This document shows positions 1 through 6,784 of a stretch of DNA of 29,145 bases, in pieces (position 1 is the stretch's first letter; each line of letters starts with the position of its first letter). Source of the DNA: Ruminococcus sp. UBA3800 (GTDB taxonomy: Bacteria > Bacillota > Clostridia > Oscillospirales > Ruminococcaceae). Below the pieces are notes generated by a model that saw nothing but the letters and a program-made list of their open reading frames with translations, did no database searches and had not been told where the DNA came from. The stretch lies in NCBI GenBank assembly GCA_002368715.1, contig DFEO01000077.1, positions 1 through 29,145 of the forward strand, given 5' to 3'. The translations under genes and the position numbers were made by a program.

Positions 1-38
1 TGAAGCAAGGAAAAAACAGCACTATTAAGTAAAGCCGA

Positions 39-114
39 GATCTGCCGCCGGCAGATCGAAGGCAGGCGAAGTGAGAAGCACGGACAAAGCTAGCCTCAAG
101 CCGCTTGCGGCTTG
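39..114. repeat. Two short perfect palindromes in non-coding DNA
   Basis: The first 271 bases hold no credible gene. Two perfect inverted repeats stand out: GATCTGCC/GGCAGATC (39-46 and 50-57, 3-base gap) and CAAGCCG/CGGCTTG (97-103 and 108-114, 4-base loop). A T-run at 125-137 starts about ten bases after the second palindrome, too far for a classical intrinsic terminator. The arrangement resembles an intergenic REP-like element or the edge of one, but no second copy was seen in this window, so repetitiveness is an inference. Confidence 0.45.
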
Positions 115-186
115 ACAATTCAGGTTTGTTTTTTTATCGTCTGAAAGAAGTATGACTGATTATTACTCAAAGAACCGTTTCTGGAT

Positions 187-215
187 GAATAATCGGAAAT
201 GTTTTTGACATAATA
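187..215 (+). promoter_or_regulatory. Putative forespore (SigG/SigF-type) promoter of ypeB
   Basis: GAATA at 187-191 and CATAATA at 209-215 are separated by 17 bases. They fit the -35 (GHATR) and -10 (CATnnTA) pattern known for SigG-dependent promoters in Firmicutes. They lie 56 bases before the ypeB start, and ypeB is a forespore gene in Bacillus. The overlapping TTGACA at 205-210 has no good SigA -10 at the right distance. The match is short, so this is a reasonable but unproven call. Confidence 0.5.
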
Positions 216-271
216 ATGGCAAGTGACAAATACTTTTTCAGTACAAATTTTCGTACACTAAGGAGTAAGGA

Positions 272-1597
272 ATGAAAATAACAAAAAGAGCACTTATAAA
301 GACCTTCTCGCTGATGCTTGCGGCCGGCGCTGTTCTTGGAGCGAAGACCATGATGCTCTCAGGCGAGAACCGTGACCTCACACTCTCTCGTGAATACGCC
401 TATCAGCGGGCTATCGGTGACCTTTCGGACGAGATAGAGGGCGTGAACCAGACACTGGAAAAGGAGCTTTATGCGGCCTCTGCCGATATGCACCGTGACC
501 TATCGGTCCAGCTTTGCACAAAGGCTGTCAGTGCAAAAGCAGCGCTGGCACAGCTCCCCTCTCAGAGCAGCGACCTTGAAACGGTGAACAAGTTCCTGTC
601 TCAGGTCGGAGACTACTCGATGAGTCTCAGCCGAAAGCTTGCAAACGGCGAAACGCTCTCAGAAAAGGAATATGCAAATATATCGAAGCTCTATGAGTTT
701 TCAAACGGGCTTTGCGAGCAGATGCAGCTGCTCAGAGACAGCGCTCTGAGCGGCGAGACTGTGTTCGAGCCTGACGACACAGGCAGGCTGCCCGATGTTG
801 CGGACGGCTTTGGCGAGATGACCGAAAGTCTGAGCAGCTATCCCAGACTTATCTATGACGGGCCGTTTTCAGATAATATCCTCGAAAAGCAACCGCTGCT
901 GACTCAGGACGAGCCTGACGTTACCGAGCAGGAGGCACTGACAAAATGCCGTATGGTGCTCGGGATAGGTGCCGAGGATCTGACAGGCTCGGAACAGATA
1001 AAGGGGCATATGCCGGGCTGGCGTTTTTCGGACAAGAAAAACGAGGTGTGCTGTGAGGTCACAAGGCAGGGCGGCTTTGTCTCATATTTTCTCAAATCCC
1101 GTCAACCCTCAGCTGCAAAGCTCTCGGATAAGCAAGCCATTGCCAAGGCCGAGGACTTTCTCAAAGACCTTGGTATGGACTCTCTGAGGACGACCTATTA
1201 TGAGAACTATGCAAATGTGATGACAGTCAATTTCGCCTATCAGGATCTCAGGGTCTGCTGCTATACCGACCTTATCAAGGTCACGGTGGCGCTCGACAAC
1301 GGCGAGATACTCGGATACGACGCAAGAGGATATATCGTTAACCACCACCGCAGGCGCTATCCCGAAACAAAGATATCTCTTTCTGCGGCGCAAAAGCGCA
1401 TATCTCCGAAGCTGACGGTCGAGTCCACCCAGCAGGCACTTATCCCTGCGGATGACCTGAGCGAAAGACTTTGCTATGAGTTCAAGTGCAAGGCTCAGAC
1501 AGGCAGACAGGTGCTTGTCTATATCAATGCCGAGACCGGAAAGGAAGAGCAGATACTCCTGCTTATAGAAAGCAAGAATTCCACACTGACGGTATAG
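272..1597 (+). CDS. ypeB: Germination protein YpeB
   Basis: 441 residues. In Bacillus, YpeB is a forespore-made, inner-membrane-associated protein that stabilises and restrains the cortex-lytic enzyme SleB until germination. An N-terminal hydrophobic signal-anchor (about residues 8-28) is followed by a helical region and then the hallmark motif YPRLIYDGPFSD (about residue 191), typical of YpeB. The C-terminal half has PepSY-like repeats and ends with a strand pattern VLVYINAETGKEEQILLLI, also typical of the family. The start is supported by AGGAG at 261-265, six bases before ATG. The usual partner sleB is not adjacent; the DNA upstream is non-coding, so the gene appears to have its own forespore-type promoter. 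It converges on the lysozyme gene. Its presence implies the organism sporulates or descends from a sporulating ancestor. Confidence 0.93.
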   Translation: MKITKRALIKTFSLMLAAGAVLGAKTMMLSGENRDLTLSREYAYQRAIGDLSDEIEGVNQTLEKELYAASADMHRDLSVQLCTKAVSAKAALAQLPSQSSDLETVNKFLSQVGDYSMSLSRKLANGETLSEKEYANISKLYEFSNGLCEQMQLLRDSALSGETVFEPDDTGRLPDVADGFGEMTESLSSYPRLIYDGPFSDNILEKQPLLTQDEPDVTEQEALTKCRMVLGIGAEDLTGSEQIKGHMPGWRFSDKKNEVCCEVTRQGGFVSYFLKSRQPSAAKLSDKQAIAKAEDFLKDLGMDSLRTTYYENYANVMTVNFAYQDLRVCCYTDLIKVTVALDNGEILGYDARGYIVNHHRRRYPETKISLSAAQKRISPKLTVESTQQALIPADDLSERLCYEFKCKAQTGRQVLVYINAETGKEEQILLLIESKNSTLTV

Positions 1598-1600
1598 AAA

Positions 1601-1632
1601 AAGCGGTATATCCTTTCGTGGATATACCGCTT
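1601..1632 (-). terminator. Intrinsic terminator between convergent ypeB and lysozyme genes
   Basis: A perfect 13-bp stem (1601-1613 with 1620-1632) with a 6-base loop lies between the two stop codons. Read on the minus strand the stem is followed by a short T-run (TTTTTC), so it terminates the lysozyme transcript best. On the plus strand the 3' flank is not T-rich, so it would be a weaker stop for ypeB. Confidence 0.8.
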
Positions 1633-1636
1633 GTCA

Positions 1637-3766
1637 TTATGCCAGACCTTTAAGCTTTGCCTTTATAGCTGTGATGTCGGCAGTGTTCACTGCACCGTCA
1701 CCGCTTGCATCTGCCGTCAGAGCCTGATAGCCTGTAAAGGAAATACCTCTTTTGAGGTTATACTTTATGAGCAGGATATCGGCTGTGTCAACAGCGCCGT
1801 CAAGGTTTGCATCTCCTGCCTTTGCAAGCTCCGCCGTAAAGCCGGAGGATATATTGTTGTTGGAAAAGGTCAAAAGATACGTTCTTTTTACAAATCCATC
1901 CGCTTCAACATATACCAGGAACAAACCGCCGCTTTTGAGAGTGGGATCCGAAGGGATCGTGAAGTATCCGTCAGAGGTGTAAAGCGTTGACACCGCAGTC
2001 CCCGATGTGGTCTTTATAGTGACCTTTGCGGAAAGTGCCTTGTCCGCAGCCTTGTTCGATAGCAGATCGACCTTATACATTGCCAGCGGCATCCCGACAG
2101 GCTCATTTGAAAGCTGACCCAGATCGGAGCCGTAGAACGGTCTTACGACCATCTTATACTCGTTATAGGGAGTAAGACCTGTAAAGGTATAGGTGGTATC
2201 GGTGATGTTTGCCTGACCCACATAAGCCGCACCTGTCTCATTGCGCTTGATATACACCCTGTAAGCTGTCGCAAGCGGAACACTGCTCCATTTTACTGTA
2301 ATGCTGTCAGTTGTTGTGGAAACGACCTTCAGGTTTGTGATCTTGGAATACTCGGGCAAGTCGGACACTGATGCCGAAACGGGACCCAGCTGACAGCTGT
2401 CGGTCCATGTCTTGGTGCCGGCAGGATTATAGAAAGGCCTTACGCAGAACGTATATTTTACACAGGGTTCAAGGCTGCTGATCCTGCCGCTGTTGGTGTA
2501 AACATAACCCCTTCTTGTATAGCCTTCGGAGCCGTCCGCCTTCTTGGCATAAAGCACATAGCCTGTTGCGCAGGATATGCTGCTCCACTTTAATGAAACG
2601 GTGTTCATCGTTTTTCCCGATACTGCCATGCTCGAGATAACTCCGCCCTGGAGCTTGACCTTGTTTGAGGATGCACCTATCTGCGTTCCCGAGGAATTAT
2701 ACACCTTAACATAATAATTGACATTGTAAAGATTAAGAGCAAAATCCGCATAAAGAGTGGTGACGCTCTTCACTTTGGTTTCGGTACCGTCCGTGTTCAC
2801 CCTGTAAACATCATATCTTGCGGCGGATGATGAAGGCTTTGACCAGGTGAGCCTTCCTGTCTCGGCACCGGTAACGCTGCCGGATATCTTCATAGACACC
2901 TGCTCATCGCCCTGATAATACCAGACGTTCATATCGGTGTAGTTGCTGATCCCCGAAACAATACCCGATCCCGAATACTGCCACATCTCCATAGGACCTG
3001 TCCACCAGGTCTGGCTGCTATACTGTGCCACCCAGATAGGATAGCTCTTTGCAAGCGACGCTCCGTCTATCATATTGGTGAGCCAGTAATAATTCGCATA
3101 TACTCCGGACCTGTATCCGGCGCTCTTTATCTTGTCGCAGAATGCCTTACAGAGCGCTGTCTTCTGTGACACCGAAAGGCCTGCTGTATCAAGTCTTCCC
3201 GAAGCATAGTCAACGGACTCGATATCATAATAGATAGGCATCTGGAGAGCCTGACCGCCAAGCCTGTCCAGAACGAACTGAGCCTCGGCAGCTGCCTCAG
3301 TGGTATTTATAGCCTGTGTATAGAAGTAAAGGCCGACCTTCAGTCCTGCGGCCTTTGCACCGGCAAGGTAGGTCTTGAAATTCGGGTCCTCTACCAGATC
3401 TCCCGAATATCCATAGCCACGGTAGCCGGCTCTGATGATAACGAACTTGATCCCCGAAGCCTTGACAGCCGACCAGTTAATATTGCCCTGATAATAGGAA
3501 ACATCTATTCCGTTTATCTTAGGGATATTTGCAAACCTCGACTGATGCGTCAGTCCCTCGGCATACTGTTCAGCGCTTTCCTGCTGGCTGATGAATTTGT
3601 AGTAACCTGCGTCATCCTCTGTCACGGGGTCAACGATATCCTGTGTCATAACCTGCTCTGTATTATCCGATATCTCCTGCGCACTGACCCCGCAAGCGCA
3701 GAAGCATATGACCGATACTGCGGCAGCCGCAGCAAAAAGCCCGGACAGCCTCTTTATAAGCTTCAT
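1637..3766 (-). CDS. Secreted GH25 lysozyme with three FN3 domains and a type I dockerin
   Basis: 709 residues from the ATG at 3766, which has GGAGG six bases upstream; an earlier in-frame start lacks this. A signal peptide (residues 1-29, likely cut after GVSA) precedes a GH25 muramidase domain (about 84-285) with the family's acidic residues D88 in GIDVSYYQG and D181/E183 in IYYDIE. The family cleaves the MurNAc-GlcNAc bond of peptidoglycan. Three fibronectin type III-like domains follow (about 290-373, 375-466, 467-560), then a beta-rich module (about 560-648). The C-terminal 60 residues form a type I dockerin with two calcium loops, DANLDGAVD and DASGDGAVN, each followed by TAD and a helix. 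The dockerin predicts docking on a cohesin scaffoldin, unusual for a lysozyme. The gene has its own consensus promoter and is monocistronic. Confidence 0.93.
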   Translation of the reverse strand: MKLIKRLSGLFAAAAAVSVICFCACGVSAQEISDNTEQVMTQDIVDPVTEDDAGYYKFISQQESAEQYAEGLTHQSRFANIPKINGIDVSYYQGNINWSAVKASGIKFVIIRAGYRGYGYSGDLVEDPNFKTYLAGAKAAGLKVGLYFYTQAINTTEAAAEAQFVLDRLGGQALQMPIYYDIESVDYASGRLDTAGLSVSQKTALCKAFCDKIKSAGYRSGVYANYYWLTNMIDGASLAKSYPIWVAQYSSQTWWTGPMEMWQYSGSGIVSGISNYTDMNVWYYQGDEQVSMKISGSVTGAETGRLTWSKPSSSAARYDVYRVNTDGTETKVKSVTTLYADFALNLYNVNYYVKVYNSSGTQIGASSNKVKLQGGVISSMAVSGKTMNTVSLKWSSISCATGYVLYAKKADGSEGYTRRGYVYTNSGRISSLEPCVKYTFCVRPFYNPAGTKTWTDSCQLGPVSASVSDLPEYSKITNLKVVSTTTDSITVKWSSVPLATAYRVYIKRNETGAAYVGQANITDTTYTFTGLTPYNEYKMVVRPFYGSDLGQLSNEPVGMPLAMYKVDLLSNKAADKALSAKVTIKTTSGTAVSTLYTSDGYFTIPSDPTLKSGGLFLVYVEADGFVKRTYLLTFSNNNISSGFTAELAKAGDANLDGAVDTADILLIKYNLKRGISFTGYQALTADASGDGAVNTADITAIKAKLKGLA

Positions 3767-3814
3767 AACAGACCTCCAAAAATTCACATACATTGTTCAT
3801 ATTTATCCTTTCTG

Positions 3815-3843
3815 ATTATACAACAACCTCCGACCATTGTCAA
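3815..3843 (-). promoter_or_regulatory. Consensus SigA promoter of the lysozyme gene
   Basis: On the minus strand, TTGACA (3838-3843), exactly 17 bases, then TATAAT (3815-3820). Both hexamers are perfect consensus, which predicts strong constitutive transcription. The ATG is about 49 bases downstream of the -10. Confidence 0.9.
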
Positions 3844-3859
3844 CAGTTTGTAACCATAC

Positions 3860-3888
3860 TTGACGAATAAGGAAAAAAGAGGTATAAT
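3860..3888 (+). promoter_or_regulatory. Near-consensus SigA promoter of the kinase-like gene
   Basis: TTGACG (3860-3865), 17 bases, TATAAT (3883-3888). It is divergent from the lysozyme promoter, with the two -35 boxes only 16 bases apart. A regulator bound between them could act on both genes. Confidence 0.88.
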
Positions 3889-3943
3889 AAAATGACTTGA
3901 TTTGTATTATTTGCCATTCATATCCATAGAGGAGGTAAATGCC

Positions 3944-5002
3944 TTGGATATTTTTGAAGCCCTCAAACAGGCCTATAAGAATTCACATGACTGTGTTTTG
4001 CTGCTGGATAAGAATATGAAGATGATATGGTGCAGCAGGGAAAAGCCTGTGCGTTTCAGCAAAGCAAGGATCGAAGGATTTGAAAAAAACACCGTTGCAG
4101 AGACTACCCTGACGGCTTCATATATCACACAGGACGGCATCAGAAAAGCTATCAAGATCGAGCCTGTCTATGATGATAGCAAAGAGCTGCTGGGGTATGT
4201 AGCGACACTTTTTGATCTTAACGACGTTATCAGTCTTGCAGAAAGCAGCGAATACCGCAGAGTGAGGATGAACGTTCAGTATGAGGTGCTCAAAGAGCTC
4301 TCTCTTGCCGCTGCAAAAACAGAGTCTGCGGACCTTAGCAGCAATCAAAACCGGCAGCTGCTGAAGGAATACATCAAGCAGCGCATAAGAGCCGGCTATA
4401 ACGCTTCTATAAACTATGAGGAGCTCACATTCTACACGCTTGGCAAAAAACATACATCTATCATCAATGTGGGTGAGGTGCTCCGGTCGCTTTGCGAGAG
4501 TGCCGAGAGCGTGCTCTGGCAGCAGGGGTGCAGCCTGGAGCTTGAATGTGACGAGGATATCTGGATCGTTTCCAACAAGCACCAGTTTCTCACGGCTGTT
4601 CTTAACCTTATCGTGAACGGCTGTATGTACAACAGCAAGAGCACGAAGTCGGTCAAGGTAACGGCTTACACTGACGAAGATCAGCGTGCTGTTATAAATG
4701 TCAGGGACAACGGTGACGGTATTGAAAAAGCACTGTTTAAAAAAGCTGTCGTGCCCTTTGGGCTCCACAGCGCCGACAGCCAGCGGGAAAGCCTGGGGCT
4801 TGCCGTTGTCAAGGCCTATTGTGATTCAGTCGGCGGTCAGCTTGTACACCGTTCCTCAAAGGGAAAGGGCACTTCGGTATCTATCATCTTAGAGCCTGCA
4901 AAGACCTCGGAATACACCCTGCGCAGAGAGCACAGAGAACCCTCACAGAACAAATTCGACTACATCCACATCCTGCTTTCAAAAACAGGCGATTATGAAT
5001 AA
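3944..5002 (+). CDS. Soluble PAS/histidine-kinase-like protein without a recognisable phospho-acceptor histidine
   Basis: About 352 residues from a TTG start at 3944; a strong GAGGAGG (3929-3935) lies eight bases upstream, and the 5' in-frame extension has no ribosome site. No membrane segment or signal peptide is present. The first ~100 residues look like a PAS sensor (LLLDKNMKMIWCSRE). The C-terminal part is a HATPase_c domain: N-box NLIVNGCMYN, G1 box DNGDGI, and a G2-like SLGLAVVKAYCDSVGGQL. The linker where a HisKA helix should carry H-E-x-R/P has no such motif, so it may pair with an unusual acceptor, act as an ATP-binding regulator, or be a divergent kinase. No response regulator gene is adjacent. 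It is monocistronic, with a terminator directly after the stop. The last ~25 residues are an extension beyond the ATPase fold. Confidence 0.75.
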   Translation: MDIFEALKQAYKNSHDCVLLLDKNMKMIWCSREKPVRFSKARIEGFEKNTVAETTLTASYITQDGIRKAIKIEPVYDDSKELLGYVATLFDLNDVISLAESSEYRRVRMNVQYEVLKELSLAAAKTESADLSSNQNRQLLKEYIKQRIRAGYNASINYEELTFYTLGKKHTSIINVGEVLRSLCESAESVLWQQGCSLELECDEDIWIVSNKHQFLTAVLNLIVNGCMYNSKSTKSVKVTAYTDEDQRAVINVRDNGDGIEKALFKKAVVPFGLHSADSQRESLGLAVVKAYCDSVGGQLVHRSSKGKGTSVSIILEPAKTSEYTLRREHREPSQNKFDYIHILLSKTGDYE

Positions 5003-5003
5003 C

Positions 5004-5046
5004 AAACAGGCGGTGATCCTATAAAAGGATGACCGCCTGTTTTTTG
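5004..5046. terminator. Bidirectional intrinsic terminator
   Basis: A 17-bp stem with one mismatch (5004-5020 with 5026-5042) and a 5-base loop is followed by a T6 run on the plus strand, ending the kinase-like transcript. On the minus strand it is followed by TTTGTTATT, so it can also end the eight-gene operon that converges here. Confidence 0.88.
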
Positions 5047-5087
5047 CAAAAATGGGCAAACTGACCCCTGCCGCCTGAAACTGCTTT

Positions 5088-5315
5088 CTACGGCAAAGAG
5101 TTGAGCTTTTTCTGAAGCTCTATCATATGATTACGGCAGGATGTGATCTCACCGGTGTACTTGTTGAACCATTCAACATCGTTCTCGCTGGGCTCTTCCT
5201 GCAGAAGGATGGCCTGAACAAGGGCAGACTGAGACCTTGAACGCTTTCTCTCGATCTCCTGGATAGTCTGCATACAAAGCTTGATCTCTTTTTTCAGTTT
5301 TCTTTTTTCACTCAT
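5088..5315 (-). CDS. Small charged coiled-coil protein, unknown function
   Basis: 75 residues from the ATG at 5315 (a GGGTGA-type ribosome site precedes it; the longer frame opens with an unsupported TTG). No family was recognised. The protein is highly charged and mostly helical: an N-terminal lysine-rich helix (EKRKLKKEIK), a central loop with EEPSENDVEWFNKY, and a C-terminal helix ending MIELQKKLNSLP. There is no signal peptide or membrane segment, so it is probably cytoplasmic. It is the last gene of the eight-gene operon, 22 bases after the preceding stop and just before the shared terminator. Its position suggests a small adaptor for the membrane ATPase or peptidase module, which is inference only. 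Confidence 0.6.
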   Translation of the reverse strand: MSEKRKLKKEIKLCMQTIQEIERKRSRSQSALVQAILLQEEPSENDVEWFNKYTGEITSCRNHMIELQKKLNSLP

Positions 5316-5337
5316 CGAACTCACCCTTTTCCTTATT

Positions 5338-5790
5338 TTAGTAACCTTTTTTATCAATAGAGTCTATCAGCTTGAAAGCATTTTTGTATCCCTTGTCAAG
5401 GTCATTCGATATATCGTCTATGACCTTTCCGAGCTCCTCCATTTTTGTTCTCATCTGCTCGGGATACTTTATCAGAGCAGTATTTATCTGGTTTATTGCC
5501 TTTTGCTGTTCGGTAAAGTCGTTTATCAGAAAAGCAAACGAATTGACCGAGCTCATATCATTAACGAGCCTTATATATCTCATATCAAGGTCTCCCTCGG
5601 CATTAAGATACGAGTCTATGTCCTCGGAAACGTGATCGAGATTGATCTTGAACTGACTCCGATAGGTATCCTGCACCCTTCTCGTTTCGTCAATGTAAAG
5701 ACCTATGAACACGAAAAGAGCGATAAGCGTGATAGCTGCAATGATTATTGCACTAATCATTCTCCTTTTCATTAGTTTCTCTTGGTTCAT
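5338..5790 (-). CDS. Single-pass membrane protein with extracytoplasmic helical domain
   Basis: 150 residues. A basic N-terminus (MNQEKLMKRR), one strong membrane helix (about 12-32), then about 118 residues predicted to be helical with heptad-like spacing. By the positive-inside rule most of the protein is outside the membrane. The layout recalls the periplasmic part of small sensor or chemoreceptor-like helical bundles, but no domain was recognised. The ATG at 5790 has AAGGAG upstream. The first 38 bases overlap the end of the preceding signal peptidase gene, implying translational coupling. It could be a partner or substrate of the peptidases in the operon; nothing in the sequence proves this. 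Confidence 0.7.
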   Translation of the reverse strand: MNQEKLMKRRMISAIIIAAITLIALFVFIGLYIDETRRVQDTYRSQFKINLDHVSEDIDSYLNAEGDLDMRYIRLVNDMSSVNSFAFLINDFTEQQKAINQINTALIKYPEQMRTKMEELGKVIDDISNDLDKGYKNAFKLIDSIDKKGY

Positions 5791-6784
5791 GGCTTATCTC
5801 CTTATCAGAGTTATTTGCCGCTTCCTCGGCAAGACGCTGTTTTTCCTTTTCGATAGCTTCTCTTATAAGCTCCTGTCTGCGCTCCTCATAGTTTTCCTTG
5901 TCCTCTACTCTCGCCTTTATGCCGAGCTTTACAACTGTCTTCATTTCATAAAATGCGACCAGTGTCAGCGGGATTATGACCAGCACCAGCAAAAGCTTCT
6001 TTGAGTCGGCAAACGAGCTGACCCACCTGAAAAACCTCGCTTTTCTGACATATTTGCCTATCACCTGATCCTGACTGACCGGCTTCGAGTCGGCAACGGG
6101 GTTTGCATCTCCCATTGTCTGAAAAGTGCCGTCCTCTGCGATGTCCACGACCCTATGGGTCACAAGCTTGCCTTTGACATCACTCTCCTCGGAATAAAAG
6201 GTGATAACGTCATCTTTTTTAATGCTTTTGGTATCGACTTTTTTTACAACGATATAATCTCCCGTATGGAGAGAGGGCTCCATACTTCCCGTCATGACCC
6301 TCAGCACATAGTGCCCGAATACATTGACGGGCTTGCCAAGACCTGTGTTTATCATAACATAGGCGGTAAAGACCGTTGCCGCCACAAGGATAGCCGCAGC
6401 AAAGCCGTTCTTTATCCTGGAAAGCAGGCTGCTTTTTTCTTCCTCAGCGCCCTCAGCATCGTCGGGCTCATCGGGGCTATCCGAGGTCTCTTCCTTCCCG
6501 GGAGCCTCCTCAGGCTCCTTGCCGTTAGTCTCCTGCTCATCCTCGGGTTCATTGCCGGCAGCTTCCTGCACATCGTCAGCAGTCTCCTGCTCATCCTCGG
6601 GCTTCTTGTCGTGTTCTTCCACGGGAGCATCATTCACGCCTTCAGATCCTGCTTTTTCGGAGCTTTGCACTGCCTTATCCTCCAAAACCTCATCTGCGGC
6701 ACCTTCTTCTGTCTGCTCAGCTGTCACGGGAGCGGCTGTCTCTTCTGCGATGTTCTCCTCATTCTCATTCAAGACAGCACTCAA
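5753..6784 (-). CDS. SipW/ER-type signal peptidase I with long acidic N-terminal extension
   Basis: About 343 residues. Residues 1-118 are extremely acidic and low-complexity, with an imperfect tandem repeat around PEDEQET (62-68 and 80-86), and are unlike any normal signal peptidase. A membrane helix follows (about 128-147), then the S26 peptidase core: Ser167 in VMTGSMEP, His210 in LVTHRV, and Asp226 in MGDAN. Histidine instead of lysine marks the SipW/archaeal/ER class, which in Bacillus processes TasA. A second membrane helix lies at about 263-280, followed by a charged C-terminal tail. The frame opens at TTG 6784, overlapping the upstream stop as TTGA, but GGGAGG abuts that codon; TTG at 6772 (12-base spacing) is an alternative start. 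The TasA-like gene of the operon is a possible substrate. Confidence 0.85.
   Translation of the reverse strand: MSAVLNENEENIAEETAAPVTAEQTEEGAADEVLEDKAVQSSEKAGSEGVNDAPVEEHDKKPEDEQETADDVQEAAGNEPEDEQETNGKEPEEAPGKEETSDSPDEPDDAEGAEEEKSSLLSRIKNGFAAAILVAATVFTAYVMINTGLGKPVNVFGHYVLRVMTGSMEPSLHTGDYIVVKKVDTKSIKKDDVITFYSEESDVKGKLVTHRVVDIAEDGTFQTMGDANPVADSKPVSQDQVIGKYVRKARFFRWVSSFADSKKLLLVLVIIPLTLVAFYEMKTVVKLGIKARVEDKENYEERRQELIREAIEKEKQRLAEEAANNSDKEISHEPRETNEKEND

Noticed and set aside
97..137. Intrinsic terminator of an upstream plus-strand gene
   Set aside because: The T-run starts about ten bases after the stem, too far for a classical terminator, and no coding end is visible upstream.
1637..3766. 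Lipoprotein signal (CFCACG) in the lysozyme
   Set aside because: The residues before the cysteines do not fit a lipobox well; a normal signal peptidase site after GVSA is more likely.
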